Below are positions 33,737-47,958 of a stretch of 64,000 bases of DNA, piece after piece. The notes under the pieces were generated by a model that did no database searches, had not been told where the DNA came from, and worked only from the letters and a program-made list of their open reading frames with translations. This DNA comes from Carnegiea gigantea (Eukaryota; Streptophyta; Magnoliopsida; Caryophyllales; Cactaceae). Within the stretch, counting starts at the first letter, position 1; the number at the start of each line of letters is the position of its first letter. Both the position numbers and the translations under genes were made by a program. The stretch is taken from NCBI GenBank assembly GCA_029747015.1, contig JAKOGI010001188.1, forward strand, positions 93,501 through 157,500, written 5' to 3'.

Positions 33737-35471
33737 ATGAGTACCCCACAAGGAATTCTTGAAGGGCAATCCATTACTCGTCCACCCTATTTCAACGGCC
33801 AACATTATAGTTGGTGGAAGAATAAGATGGAGAACTATATTCAGGCAGAAGATTATGAATTATGGATGCTCATCAAGAACGGGCCCCTTGTTCCCACCAA
33901 GGTGCTTGAAGATGGTAAGAAGGTTCCCAAGGAATCCATAGAATTTGATACCGAGGACTATAAGAAAATGGAGAAAAATGCCAAAGCCAAAAAGCTTCTA
34001 TATTTTGGCCTAGGACCGGATGAATACACTCGCATCTCTGAGTGTGAATCAGCCCAAGCTATCTGGAATGCTCTGCAAGTTGCTCATGAAGGTACGAGTC
34101 AAGTTAAACAATCTAGAATTGAGCTACTTATGCGACAATATGAGTTGTTTGATATGGGTGATCATGAAACTGTGATGGACATGTATACACGGTTCACCCA
34201 CATCACGAACGAGTTAAAATCCCTGGGAAGATCTTTCACCACTGAAGAGTTGGTGAGGAAAATCCTCAGAATTTTACCTCGCATGTGGGAGGCTAAAGTA
34301 ACAGCCATCCAAGAGGCTAAAGACATGAACCAGATCACCCTCGATGAGTTGATTGGAAATCTCCAGACCTATGAACTCCGAAAGAACTCATAGCAAAGAG
34401 AGGAGCAAAAAGAAGGATCGTGGGCTTGCCTTAAAAGCACATGAGGACACTGACTCTGACCTTGAAGATGAAGATATGGCCCTAATGTCCAGAAAATTCA
34501 AGAAATTCTTCAAAAGGGTCAAGGAAAACAACAAAAGAAAAGAATTCAGTAAGTCCAGAAACACCCCCAAAGAACAGCTCACAGGGTGTTTCAAGTGCGG
34601 CAAACCAGATCACTTAGTCAAAAATTGCCCTCTGCTTCGAGAAGATCAAATGCCTGAACACCCTCGAAAACAGGGTCGAAAACACCCTGTAAACAATTTG
34701 GGCAAGCGATTCTCGAAAGCTATGCTGGCTGCTTGGGGAGATTCCTCTGAGGATGAAGGAGAATCTGAAGCTGAAGAAGGAGTCGTAGCACTTATGGCAC
34801 AAAGTGATTCAGATTCAGATGATGAATCAACAATCAGCTTCTCAGATCTCAAGAACAAGGTACATGGTCTTAACAAAGCCACTTTAGAAGAACTTCTATA
34901 TAATTTGATAGACACATGTGCTGATCTAAAAAGAGAAGTTCGTGACCTAGAGCTTGAAAATGAAATTCTTAAAAATGAAAAACTCGGTTTACATGAAAAT
35001 GTTAATATACTCAAAGAAAACCTCTTTATAAAAGAAGGAGATTACTCTCGAATAGAGGAAAAACTCTTTGAGGTGGAAGGAATGGTTGAGTCCCTGCTCA
35101 AGGAGAACAAAAGTTTGCATGCTAATAAAGAAACACTGGAAACCGAGCTTAGCACAAATAAACGCTGGAACAAATCTTCACAGGCCCTTGCTTAGTTAAA
35201 CACTCACCACAGTCGAAACAAAAAGGGACTTGGGTATAAGCCTAAACGAACAGTTTACCCAATTCATAGGAAGTATGTGGGATTACCTCAAAACATTGTT
35301 TGCTTTCATTGTGGTAAAACTAGTCACTATCGATATTCTTGTCCTTTGAGAAAACATGCCAATGAAAAGAGTGAAAGGTATGTGAAACAAATCTGGATTA
35401 GAAAAGATGAGCTTTACATGTCTAAAGGAATGGGACCCAAGTGGATCTGGGTTCCCAAAACTAACCCGTGA
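33737..35471 (+). pseudogene. Sirevirus 1 gag, broken by a stop and a frameshift
   Basis: Starts at ATG 33737, 42 bases after the primer site. The capsid part (33737-34393, Copia UBN2-type) opens MSTPQGILEGQSITRPPYF and includes the YSWWKNKMENYI block and the VRKILRILPRMW block. A TAG at 34391 and a one-base shift by 34430 move the rest to the next frame (to 35195): an acidic linker, a first knuckle CFKCGKPDHLVKNC (about 34590), and long coiled-coil-like helices to about 35190. A TAG at 35193 replaces a Trp kept in element 2. The second knuckle CFHCGKTSHYRYSC is near 35298-35342. The gag part closes with an in-frame TGA at 35469, also present in element 2. Confidence 0.88.
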
Positions 35472-38400
35472 TTTGTTTTGCAGGCTGAAGTGAGAGAGAA
35501 CAATCCCACAAACAACCCAGCAAACAGGGTAAGAAACACCCTGTCAAACAGATCAGAAAACAACCTTGAAAACAGGCAGCTGTGGTATGTTGATAGTGGG
35601 TGTTCGCGGCACATGACTGGAGAAAGATCAAATTTTCTCTCACTTACAGCTTTGAATGGTGGGAGTGTAGCATTTGGAAACGGCAAGTCTGGGACAATTG
35701 TCGGTATAGGTAATATTGGTAAAACTCTCTCCCACTCAATTGATAATGTGCACTTGGTTGATGGTTTAAAGCACAATTTGCTAAGTGTGTCCCAACTGTG
35801 TGACAAGAACAACCTAATGGTGTTTTCACGAACACGTTGCTTGGTTGTAAATGACGACACAGGAGATGTTGTGTTGAGGGGGAAGCGATGTCAAAATGTT
35901 TATAAAGTTTGTATTTCCACTCTTCCCCAAAATAATCTGACTTGTTTAAATGCATTAAATGATGATATAATGCTATGGCACAAGAGACTAGGTCATGCAA
36001 GCTTATCCTTGTTAAACAAACTTGTTTCAAAAGACCTAGTTATTGGACTACCTTCCATCAAATTTAATGATGACAAGGTATGTGAAGCTTGTGCAAAAGG
36101 CAAACAAGTCAGATCTTCTTTTAAATCGAAAAGGTGTGTAAGCACTACTCGACCTCTAGAATTGCTACACATTGATTTGTGTGGTCCCATGAGGATAACT
36201 AGTAGAGGTGGGAAAAAGTATGTGCTTGTGGTAGTGGATGATTACTCTCGATTTACTTGGACCTTGTTTTTGGCATCCAAGGATGAAACCTTTGAGAATT
36301 TTATTGCCTTTCACAAAAAGGTTGAAAAGAGAGTAGGACACTCCTTAATCAGCTTAAGATCTGATCATGGAACTGAGTTTGAAAATGCAAGTTTTATTAA
36401 CTATTGTAATGAACATGGTGTTGATCATAACTTCTCAGCCCCAAGATCACCCCAACAAAATGGGGTGGTTGAGCGCAAAAATCGCACCCTGGAAGACATG
36501 ACCAGAACAATGCTTATTGCTAGTGGTCTTCCTAGGTATTTTTGGGCAGAAGCATTGAACACCTCATGTTACATTATAAATAGATGCATGATCAGACCCA
36601 TGTTGAATAAAACTCCTTATGAACTTTTCAAAGGCAGAAAACCCAATATTACGCACCTAAGAACATTTGGTTGTAGGTGTTTTGTGCATAATAATGGGAA
36701 GGATGCCTTAGGAAAGTTTGACCCTAGGAGTGATGAGGCAATATTTCTTGGCTATTCTTCTCACAGCAAGGCATACAAAGTCTTTAACAAAAGAACCTTG
36801 TGTGTTGAGGAAAGTGTGCATGTGCTTTTTAATGAATCTAACGTGTTGAGTGAGAATGATGCACAGGAAGATGAACTTGAATTAGGTCTTGTTCGAAAAG
36901 AAGTGTTGCTCCAAGATAAACGAGGTAAGAACACCATGGAGAAAACAACTCCTGAAGGTGTTCCTCAGAACAGCAGGCAAGGTGAACACCAAACAGGGGA
37001 AAACACCGCTGAACCCTGTTCGGAACCATGTTCTTCAGGAATAAGGTTACAAACAGGTGCAGAAACAGGATCAGGAGGTGTTCTTGAGCCTGATCCTACA
37101 CATATTTCAGTTAGAACAGAGCATGTGTCTGTGGATCCTCTTACTCCACGACCATGGAAGCACCATAGTTCGCACCCTCTTGATCAAATCTTGTCAGATA
37201 TTAATACTGGAGTGCAAACTAGATCTAAACTAAAGAATTTTTGTGCTTTCTATGCTTTTCTTTCTAACATTGAGCCAAAAAGTGTGAATGAAGCTCTTGC
37301 AGATTCAGATTGGATCACGGCTATGCAAGAAGAGCTTCATCAATTTGAAAGAAACAAGGTATGGCACCTTGTACCTAAACCTGCAGAGAGAACAATCATT
37401 GGAACCAAGTGGGTGTTCCGAAACAAACTGGATGAGTCAGGAACAGTCACCAGGAACAAGGCACGGCTGGTTGTACAAGGATACAATCAAGAAGAAGGGA
37501 TTGATTACGAAGAAACCTTTGCACCAGTTGCTAGAATTGAGGCTATTCGAATTTTAATAGCCTTTGCAGCTCATATGGAAATCAAGCTATATCAAATGGA
37601 TGTTAAAAGTGCATTCCTAAACGGATACCTTAAAGAAGAGGTGTATGTCAAACAACCCCCTGGTTTTGAAAATGGTGATTTTCCAAATCATGTTTTTAAA
37701 CTTGACAAGGCACTTTATGGTTTAAAACAAGCTCCAAGAGCTTGGTATGAACGGTTGTCAAGTTTTTTACTTGAAAATGATTTTAGAAGAGGCAAGGTAG
37801 ACAATACCTTGTTTCTAAAATCTAAGGGGGAACATTTTTTGATTGTCCAAATATATGTTGATGACATCATATTTGGTGCAACTCATCATGATTTATGCAA
37901 TGAATTTTCAAATATGATGAGGAGTGAGTTTGAGATGAGCATGATGGGTGAGCTTAATTTTTTCTTAGGCTTACAAATCAAGCAAACTCCAAACGGCACC
38001 ATGATCCATCAGCAAAAGTATATCAAGGAGTTACTTAAGCGTTTTGGGATGGAGTCAGCCAAACCCATAGACACTCTTATTTCTCCTTCAACCAAGTTGG
38101 TTATGGATGATGGGAGTCCCTCAGTTGAGGAGAAACTCTATCGGGGTATGATTGGGTCACTCTTATACCTAACCGCTAGTAGACCTGATATTGTTTTTAG
38201 TGTTGGTTTATGTGCCCGTTTTCAGTCTAATCCTAAGGAAACTCATCTTAAGGCTGTTAAACGGATACTAAGGTATTTGAAACATACACCCAATTTAGCT
38301 CTATGGTATCCTAAAGGTTGTAATTTTGATCTTGTTGGATATGCTGATGCTGACTATGCTGGATTCCTAGTTGATAGAAAGAGTACCTCATGTATGGCTC

Positions 38401-38798
38401 ACTTTCTTGGACCTTGTTTGGTATCTTGGGCTACCAAGAAGCAACATTCAGTTGCCATGTCCATGGCAGAAGCTGAATATGTTGCAACAGCTTCATGTTG
38501 TGCTCAACTGTTGTGGATAAGGCAACAGCTTAAGGACTTTTGTGTTGACATTGGATGCATTCCTATTTTTTGTGATAACACAAGTGCAATTAATATTGCC
38601 AAAAATCCATGTCAACATAAAAGAACAAAGCATATTGACATTCGACATCATTTCTTGAGAGATAATGTTGAAAAGGGTTTAATCTCTATGAATTTTTGCT
38701 CAACGGAAAGTCAGATTGCTGATATATTCACTAAGGCACTAGCTAGAGACCTTTTTGAGAGAAATAGACTGGAACTAGGGTTGGTGAGAACACCCTGA
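35472..38798 (+). CDS. Sirevirus 1 Pol polyprotein (protease, integrase, RT, RNase H), open
   Basis: An uninterrupted frame of over 1100 codons, in phase with the second gag knuckle and separated from it only by TGA 35469. Order: protease [14 protein letters not shown] (DSG at about residues 39-41); integrase finger WHKRLGHAS...CEACAKGK, then HIDLCGP, SDHGTEF and NGVVERKN giving the D-D-E triad; a variable hinge (about 36850-37150); RT with [24 protein letters not shown] and [10 protein letters not shown] (YVDD); RNase H with [15 protein letters not shown] and [13 protein letters not shown]. All catalytic residues are present, so the enzyme set could be functional even though gag is not. No methionine starts it: it would need readthrough, splicing or another device. 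It ends with TGA at 38796. Confidence 0.92.
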   Translation, partial: FVLQAEVRENNPTNNPANRVRNTLSNRSENNLENRQLWYVDSGCSRHMTGERSNFLSLTALNGGSVAFGNGKSGTIVGIGNIGKTLSHSIDNVHLVDGLKHNLLSVSQLCDKNNLMVFSRTRCLVVNDDTGDVVLRGKRCQNVYKVCISTLPQNNLTCLNALNDDIMLWHKRLGHASLSLLNKLVSKDLVIGLPSIKFNDDKVCEACAKGKQVRSSFKSKRCVSTTRPLELLHIDLCGPMRITSRGGKKYVLVVVDDYSRFTWTLFLASKDETFENFIAFHKKVEKRVGHSLISLRSDHGTEFENASFINYCNEHGVDHNFSAPRSPQQNGVVERKNRTLEDMTRTMLIASGLPRYFWAEALNTSCYIINRCMIRPMLNKTPYELFKGRKPNITHLRTFGCRCFVHNNGKDALGKFDPRSDEAIFLGYSSHSKAYKVFNKRTLCVEESVHVLFNESNVLSENDAQEDELELGLVRKEVLLQDKRGKNTMEKTTPEGVPQNSRQGEHQTGENTAEPCSEPCSSGIRLQTGAETGSGGVLEPDPTHISVRTEHVSVDPLTPRPWKHHSSHPLDQILSDINTGVQTRSKLKNFCAFYAFLSNIEPKSVNEALADSDWITAMQEELHQFERNKVWHLVPKPAERTIIGTKWVFRNKLDESGTVTRNKARLVVQGYNQEEGIDYEETFAPVARIEAIRILIAFAAHMEIKLYQMDVKSAFLNGYLKEEVYVKQPPGFENGDFPNHVFKLDKALYGLKQAPRAWYERLSSFLLENDFRRGKVDNTLFLKSKGEHFLIVQIYVDDIIFGATHHDLCNEFSNMMRSEFEMSMMGELNFFLGLQIKQTPNGTMIHQQKYIKELLKRFGMESAKPIDTLISPSTKLVMDDGSPSVEEKLYRGMIGSLLYLTASRPDIVFSVGLCARFQSNPKETHLKAVKRILRYLKHTPNLALWYPKGCNFDLVGYADADYAGFLVDRKSTSCMAHFLGPCLVSWATKKQHSVAMSMAEAEYVATASCCAQLLWIRQQLKDFCVDIGCIPIFCDNTSAINIAKNPCQHKRTKHIDIRHHFLRDNVEKGLISMNFCSTESQIADIFTKALARDLFERNRLELGLVRTP

Positions 38799-39257
38799 GA
38801 TACCTGTTTCCAGAACATGAACTGGGTTTGGTAAGATCAACCTTTACACCCTGTTCTCTCCCCCTGTTTGCAAATTTTATTAATAACGGATGTGATTGCA
38901 TATGCCCGTATTGCATGCATTTTTTTTCCTTATCTAGTTAGTACAGCATAAGGGGATGTACTGGAGCCATCTTAATGCCATTCAGTCGAATCAGATCAGA
39001 CGGCAAAGAACAGGCATAATACAGAGAACAGGTACGCCCCTTGGTTGCTCGGTGTGTTTGCTTTCCTTCCCAAGGCACAAGATGTTATTGCTCCTACCCG
39101 TTGCAATTCAAGAGATCTTCTCAAAGATTCGGCTGCTCTCTCTCTCTCTCTCTCTCTTTTTATGCCCTGCTCTTAGTACTATCGTTCGTCTTGCCCTCAA
39201 GCAAAAACCGAACATCCTGCAAACTCCTTAAACCCTAATCTCTCTCCTCTAGCAACA
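38799..39257 (+). other. Sirevirus 1 pol to third-ORF spacer
   Basis: Non-coding. It contains AACAG then GTACGC at 39027-39037 (donor-like, shared with element 2 at 53225-53235), a CT microsatellite (about 39132-39157), and CTAATCTCTCTCCTCTAG ending at 39252, an acceptor-like stretch with a branch-like CTAAT, six bases before the third-ORF ATG. Confidence 0.6.
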
Positions 39258-41113
39258 ATGGCTTCCAACAACACTCTTCAATCAAAAGCCCTCGTTCTTT
39301 CTTCCTTAATTCCTGCTCCTTCTCGCCCAATTCTTTACAAGCCTTTCCAATTTCTGAATCGCTTGTCTCTAAAATCAGTGGGAATGGGGATGGATGATAT
39401 TCCCTTTGAATGTGGAAGGGAATTGGTGTTCCTCGTAGGGGCAATTGCTTGTCCCATTTCAGTTGAGTCAGAGGGAACAAAGTCGGGGTCTCAAGAACAA
39501 TTCTTGGAAACCCCTGAAGGGTTTAATTTTGAGCCCTGTTTCTCTGACACCGCGACAGAAACAGGGGCTGCCTCTGTTGAAGCTGTGGTTGTGGAGGATC
39601 TGCCTATTGACTTCCAAGGGAAGTCGAATGAGTCGTCCGAGGAGAGTCTCGAGAAGAATTCTCTCCCTGAGGCTGAAACCCCCACTCCGGTCGCTCGAAC
39701 TGGAGAGAAAAGGAAGAGGGTGAAAATCGTGGCTAGGCGTAGTAGAACGCCAAGAACAAGGCCACAACCAAGGTCTCAACCCTCACAAACTCCCTCTTCT
39801 CCTCAATCCTCTAAGCCCTCTCGCAAGTCTGCGAGAATCGCTTTTCAATCCGCTCCTCGTACCTCCAAACCCTCTACTCCTATCATCGAGGAGATTTCTT
39901 CTTCTTCTGAAGGGTTCTCGAGTTCTGACTCTGAGAACACCACCTTCAAACAGGGGACACCGGTGTTTTCCGAGTCCTCTGAAGACCAAGCTCCTCCAAA
40001 ACCAACCAATAAACCTGCTGTGAAGCCCTCTCCTGCCAAAACACCCCTCAAGCGAAAGCCCAGAACAGCCCCCCTACCAGAAACTACCACCTCTGTTCCT
40101 GTCCTTAAACGCCCAAAGCAGTTCACTCCCTCTCCTATGTCTGACAAATATGCGTAGTTGCTGAAGCGCAATGTCGTCAGGGGGAAGGTAGTGAATGCAA
40201 GCTTTTTAGAGGAACAGGGTCTGGGGGTGTTCTTGAACAAGCTTCGAGCCCAAGGCTGGCTTGAGTTGTTTGCAAACACCCAGCAAGGGTGTTCTGTGCC
40301 CGAGTTGGCTGAATTCTATGCCAACTGCTCTGTCACAAATGGGGTGGTGACAAGTGCTGTCAATGCGTGTCATTTTTCCTTTGATGAAGCCACCCTGAGT
40401 GATATTCTGGGCATCCCCTCTCGTGGATTTGCTGTGTATGTGAGGAAGACAAAACGGCCCTGGAAACAGCCAGGCTCTTAGAGGTGTCCAAACGCCTTAG
40501 TCAAAAACAGGGCCTGAGAACACCCCTCTCGGTTAAGAAGGGTGAAATGACCTCCCTACACCAACTACTGTTTATGTTCACTATCAAGAACATAATACCG
40601 CGAGGTCAAGGGCGAAACTCAACAGATGCCTTTGATCAATGTCTGGTGGACCTACTGGATCGGGAGGAACCAGTAAACCTCCCTGCAATCATGATTCGCC
40701 ACATAGAGCGAATTGCGAACACCACCCGGGCACATGATCTTGGCTATGGGTTTTTGTTGACAAGGGTGCTTGAGTACTTTGGGATCGTGCTCACACGAAG
40801 AGTGCCGGCCCAAATCATTGATGAAATTGGCGTTGACACCCTACTAGGGTGTGGCTATGGGGTTGGCGAAGGGTCAGTCTCCAAACAGGGTCGTCGACCA
40901 CCTTGACCACCTATTTCTGGACAACCTTCCGTCAAGGTTGAGGCTGTTCTTGAGGACAATGCTCGCCTCAAAGATGAGCTCTTCGCTGTCAAGGCTGCTC
41001 TTGCTGAGGAACGAGCTCTCTCGGCCAAACGCCATGAAGATTTGCTTGCACTTCTCTCCACTCTTGCCCCTAGCATCCCTCCTCTGCAAACGCAACCACC
41101 CCCTGCTCCCTGA
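39258..41113 (+). pseudogene. Sirevirus 1 third ORF (env-like position), broken
   Basis: ATG 39258 in good context (CAACAATGG). About 300 codons of Ser/Pro/Thr/Lys-rich disordered sequence run to TAG 40155. The conserved part follows: LLKRNVVRGKVV, FLEEQGLGVFL, GCSVPELAEFYAN, ILGIPSRGFAVYV, then after a one-base shift near 40450 ETARLLEVSKRLSQ, FDQCLVDLLDREEPVNLP and HIERIANTTRAHDLGYG (to TGA 40904). This resembles the plant transposon-associated domain often placed after pol (PF20167-like). The last 65 codons form a coiled-coil-like helix (LKDELFAVKAALAEERAL) ending at TGA 41111. The position equals that of SIRE1 env-like genes, but I see no signal peptide or membrane segment, so an envelope role is unsupported. 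Confidence 0.75.
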
Positions 41114-41437
41114 TTGTCTAGGTTGTTCTCTAGTCTCCTCCTTCCTTACTTTCGTTTTTGGCATTTGTAATGTTTTTAATGCAATATCCCTTTATTAATG
41201 CTACTTGCACCTTATGCTCTATATTGCTTTTCTTGCATTACTACTGTTGCATCTGCTTTTTAATGATGCCAAAAGGGGGAATAAGACCATATGGACAGAT
41301 ATGACCTAGCACCTAGAGGATCCCAGATATGACCTAGCACCTAGAGGATCCCTATCAGCAGATCTCTATCAGCATTAAACGTTGTTAAGCGCGTTTAAAT
41401 TTTGTCAATATGGTCACTTGGTTTGTCATCATCAAAA
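41114..41437 (+). other. Sirevirus 1 3' untranslated region with a duplicated 28-bp word
   Basis: It contains a perfect tandem pair of 28 bp (41297-41324 and 41325-41352; unit AGATATGACCTAGCACCTAG continuing AGGATCCC) and an extra polypurine tract ATGATGCCAAAAGGGGGA (about 41265-41282), matched in element 2 near 54691-54707. Confidence 0.75.
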
Positions 41438-41447
41438 AGGGGGAATT
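41438..41447 (+). other. Sirevirus 1 polypurine tract in an inverted-repeat setting
   Basis: The AAAAAGGGGGAA tract ends just before TGTTGATT. It lies between TTTGTCATCATCAAAA (41422-41437) and TTTTGATGATAACAAA (41464-41479), which are reverse complements at 15 of 16 positions. Confidence 0.85.
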
Positions 41448-43373
<1,926 letters not shown>

Positions 43374-44305
43374 AGTGTCAAATAAAATGAAACCTCATTA
43401 ACATTGTTTAGGGTTCAACCTTATGATTTAAGTAAACTTGCTAAGCTTGTCTTTATTAGTGGTATACATGAGTAAACATGTCTAGTTCATTTTGTTAGAC
43501 AAATGAATAACTTTTCTTTATAATGTAAAATGTGATTCATTTGGTGTCCAAATTCAAAAATTTTAAGAAATCATTGAACTTATTTGAATCGACATTGCTT
43601 ATGAGACATATAGTAGATTATATATGTTAACCTTGAAATATAGTTAGAACTACCTGGGCTACCTAGATAGATTTTCTAAGATACAACAACTTATTATCAT
43701 ACACATCGTAATGGAAAAATAACTAGCAGTAAGTGTCATGTACATAGTTGCTTCTATCCAAAGTTCACATTTAACATTGAACCCTAAACGACAATCAAGG
43801 TTTATGGTTGAGCCTTAAGGTTCAATTATTAAGGTTTAGGGTTTAGGTTCGAGTTTTATGGTTTAGGCTTTTAGGTTTGCATTTACAATTTAGGCCTTAG
43901 AGTTTATCGATATTCATTGTATATAACCATAAATTATAACATTAAAGTCATTGTAACTACGAAAACATACCTTAAACACTAAACCTCAAACCCTGAATCA
44001 TAAAAACTAATCCACAAGCACTGAAATGTGATGCTTGAACCTTGAAGTTGAACCCTAAATCATACTTATTAAATGTACAACCTTAGACCTTAGGTTATAT
44101 CCTGAATTGTAAACACTTTCTTATTAAATTTATAGAAGGATATCAGGAAAAATGGTACGGAAGAAAAAGGTACAAAAAATTTCAAGGTAAAATCCTAAGT
44201 CCAATGGTTAGACATATGAAATTAAGTTTAGATCAAACATAAGAAAACTCTAACGTCTAGGGTTGAACATTTAGATTGCGTTTTAGCGTTGATCCCCAAG
44301 GTTCA
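43374..44305. other. AT-rich spacer with degenerate telomere-like words
   Basis: No gene. The part 43780-44110 is rich in TTTAGGG-related words on both strands (GGTTTAGGGTTTAGG near 43830-43845; TTGAACCCTAAA and AAACCTCAAACCCTGAA elsewhere), recalling the plant telomere repeat TTTAGGG but without regular tandem order. It ends at GTTCA (44301-44305), just before the next LTR. Confidence 0.5.
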
Positions 44306-45008
44306 TGTAAGACCCGTCTTCTTTTTTTAAGCTAACCTGACTGTCTTACCTTTTCACGTTACAAAATCATATTTTTGATTAACTATACGAGTTAAATTAT
44401 TACTGATGCGCTTATGTGAGCGATAATTTTATATAAAAAAAGAATCATTATTGCTATTATCGATTTTTAAGTTAATTCGTGCCATTTGTGCCCTTAAATT
44501 ATATCGATAGTTTAATTTAGTCGTTGTTCGATTTATTTAGTCGTTTCCCAAATGCGAGTAGGTTGTTAACCTTTGAATTAGCTTTGGTATTTAATAAATC
44601 AACCTAGATATATTTAGAAATGAATGATCGACGAAGGCATGTGTTATCGATTTGGGGTTTGAAATAAGAAGTACAAGATTGGACTAGCCATTTTAGTTGA
44701 CTGAGCAATTGACTAATGGACCCAAAAAAAAAAAAAAAAAAGGGAGAGGAGGGGCATTTTCGTAAAAAGGGTGCCTGGCCCTTTTCTTCCTCCTCTCCAC
44801 CCGACGCCGCCCTCTTTCTTCTTCATCTCCTTTTCTTCTTGATAGAAAATCAGCACCATCACCTTCCCTTCTCTGCTTCTCCTTCCATGCATCCGCAACC
44901 TTAGAGAGACTCCCATCCAACCTCACATTCAACCTCCCCTTAAAATTGTACAAACCCCAGCTCATTGTCCGTTGTCCCAAACCCTTGCTAGAACTGACCG
45001 AAAATGCG

Positions 45009-45056
<48 letters not shown>

Positions 45057-45472
45057 GGAGCGAAAGAGTGAGGGAGCGAAAAGGGGATTCAAGACTGGCA
45101 CGACCCACGCGACGACTGTCGTGGCTGAGGCCGGCGACTGGTGGCGGTTGAGGATGGTTCCGATGCCCACCAGAATAGTACGAACAGCAGTCGAATCAAG
45201 CTTGGGGCATACTGATTCGGGTCAGTGTTGGGCAGCGAATTAGGAGACCAATTTTTAAGTTCTTGAACATCCAAATTCAACCCCAAAAGCCCTTAGAACG
45301 GGTCCTTAGCTTGGAGTCTAGGTGGGTGTTTCTTGCCTCCTAAGTATTAGTGGTTTCGAAATTGTTTTAATCCTTAAGTTGCGATGCATGTTAAGTTTAG
45401 CTAGTTATGCCTGAAATGACTTCGAATCGTTAAATGTTAGTTTAGTTGATTAATACTCGAAAGTGGCTTTGC

Positions 45473-46027
45473 ATCGAAACATGTTTATTTAGTTAATCCA
45501 TGCCGGAATATTAGCTTCCAAATATCATATGAACACTTGAAATCGATGCCTGTCCACATGGTTAAATTATGCTTAAATGGCTCCATTAGGCTTGAACAGT
45601 AACTTCGATATACTAAACGAACGCCTTGAATCGTATTATGCTTAATTGGCTTCATTAGACTTGAATGGTAATTTCGATGTAATAAACGAACGCCTTGAAT
45701 TGCATTATATTTAAATGACTTAAATAGGTTCGAATGGTAACATCGGTGTAGTAAACGAATGCCTTGAATCGTATTACGCTTAAATGACTTAATTAGGTTC
45801 GAATAGTAACTTCGATGTGATAAACGAATGCCTTGATTTGTATTATGTTTATGTGGTTTATTTAGATTCGAATAATGACTTTGATGTAATAAACAAACGT
45901 CTAGAATCGTATTATGCTTAAATGGCTTAATTAGGCTTAAAATGTAACTTCGAAACAATGAATGAACGCCTCGAATCGACACTTGTCTATTTAGTTGAAT
46001 TATGCTTGTAAAATAGCTTGGGAAACA
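45473..46027 (+). repeat. 69-bp minisatellite in the LARD-like 5' LTR
   Basis: Units start at 45614, 45683, 45752, 45821, 45890 and 45959, exactly 69 bp apart, each opening like TAAACGAACGCCTTGAATCG. More diverged units precede them from 45473. The 3' LTR has the same set at 63122, 63191, 63260, 63329, 63398 and 63467, plus one extra diverged unit (62919-62987). Confidence 0.9.
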
Positions 46028-46148
46028 ACATTCGAATAACGAAATGAGCATGTTTACCCCCTTAACTACAATACATGAATGTAGTCATGCTTCATGCTTA
46101 GTTAGTTTAACTTAGCTCACTAAACATTCATTTCTAAGGTCGTATGAA

Positions 46149-46253
<105 letters not shown>

Positions 46254-46293
46254 CTTATCTATATTATACTGCTAATTGTTATTTGTTTGCTCG

Positions 46294-47902
46294 TGTTGAA
46301 CTAACTGTATAAAGTTTGATGATAACAAATCCAAGTGTAGCATACTTGCTTGAGTAATGTTGTTCCAAACAAGCTCTCCAAACAGGTCCTACACAGTTGT
46401 TTGTATTGATCCTACTTACCTGTTCTGTCTACTAAATGTTGAGAACAAGTTTTAAGAACAGGTTCCAAGCTTCAGTGACACAAAGATCAGCACACAACAA
46501 ATCTCGACAACAGCTGACTAAGTCTTAAAGACCAAGTTCCTACATTCAGCGATACAAGATCACCCGAGTAATCAAGGTGACCAAGGTGTTTGGAGTTGCA
46601 CATCCATCCTCGACAAGATGACTAATTTTTACAACAAGAAGTCTCGATTTGATTTAGGTTTTATCTTTTAGATTCTTGTTAATATGCCAATCTTGAAAGT
46701 CTCAATCTAACACTTCTTGAAACGGTTTTCGAGATTTGCTTCAAAACACCATTTCCAAACAACCCTGCAAACAGGGTGCCTAGGGTGTTCCTGAAACTGC
46801 AGCGGCGACATCCGTTTTACCTAAAAATTTCTTTTGGTTGGCTGGCTGCTCTAAGAATCCTTTTATGAAATCCTAGGCTGATTAGTTAACTTCTAAAAAG
46901 ATTATTATTTATTATATATATGTAGCAGATTGCAAAACCATTTTTGCTAGAGATTTTTTTCAAAATTCGAAAAATCTTTATTCCTTATTTTTAGGCCATG
47001 ATTGATTCAAATTTTGAAACCAAGATTTTTATCCTTTTTTGGGCTAAATTACACGGCTATATTAAGTGGCTAATCAGTTTTTATCCCGTGAGTATCAAAT
47101 CCCTATATTTTAGGAGAATCTTATCTTCTTTGTTCCTAGCCGTTGGAAATCTGAAGAAATCTTCTAAGCTGCTAAAATCATAAGATTTTTCTATCTTTTT
47201 TGAAGGAGTTAGCCGTTGGGTTTGCTTGCTTAAATAAGAAAATCTTTTCACTCCCTTCGGTAGAGATACACAAGGGAAAAATCGGTTTCTTTCACAAACA
47301 CATTGAGATTTCTGGAGCTACATTTCAAAAGAAAAAACCGTGACAAGATTGTGCAAAAATTGAGCTTTCAAAACTATTGGCATACTAGGACTTCATTGTA
47401 CCTTACATCTGCTTAAGTCAGAAGCACCCCAGTAAGGTGTTTTGTATCCTTGATCTCAGATCAAAAGTGAGTGAGTGTGTCCTTAGTCGTGTGGACTTTG
47501 GACGTGTCCAATCTAGAGAGATTTAGACGTGGTGTAACCTGTCTTAGAGAAGAAGGTTACGTGGGTTACAAGTTGTAACAAAGAGTGTTACTTTTGTAAC
47601 GTGTTCAGCCCGTTAGTGAAGTGGTTAAATCCTACACGAGGTAGGTCGTGGTTTTTCACACCTCAGTTGGGCTAGAGGTGTTTTCCACGTAAAAATCGTG
47701 TGTGCTTTATTTCTGCTTTTATCTACTTGATTTTCGCTTCTGAACCAATTGGGAACAGCCACTGCAAACAAGGCCCAAGACTGTTCGTCATTCAGAAACA
47801 GTCTCTGCAATCAGGGTCTAAGGCTGTTTGTCAGTAAATAGGCGAAAATCGGACACCACAATTCACCCCCCTCTTGTGGTCATGTACTCTTAGAATTCAA
47901 CA
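46294..47902 (+). repeat. Sirevirus 2 5' LTR
   Basis: Starts TGTTGAACTAACTG, ends TTAGAATTCAACA. It contains the same kind of AACACC, AACAGGG and GGGTGTT words (for example 46745-46795). One T is lost in the TTTTGATGATAACAAA word that the 3' LTR keeps. Confidence 0.93.
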
Positions 47903-47904
47903 AG

Positions 47905-47916
47905 TGGTATCAGAGC
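47905..47916 (+). other. Sirevirus 2 primer binding site, initiator tRNA-Met
   Basis: TGGTATCAGAGC, complementary to the 3' end of initiator tRNA-Met, two bases past the LTR. Confidence 0.9.
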
Positions 47917-47958
47917 AGGTTCTCTTCTAAAAGGTTAACACCTTGAGAGATTCTGAAA

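Noticed and set aside
45485..46051. 188-codon minus-strand ORF as a gene
   Set aside because: It coincides with a 69-bp minisatellite in an LTR, has no recognisable domain, and its partner in the other LTR is broken. Recorded only as a finding.
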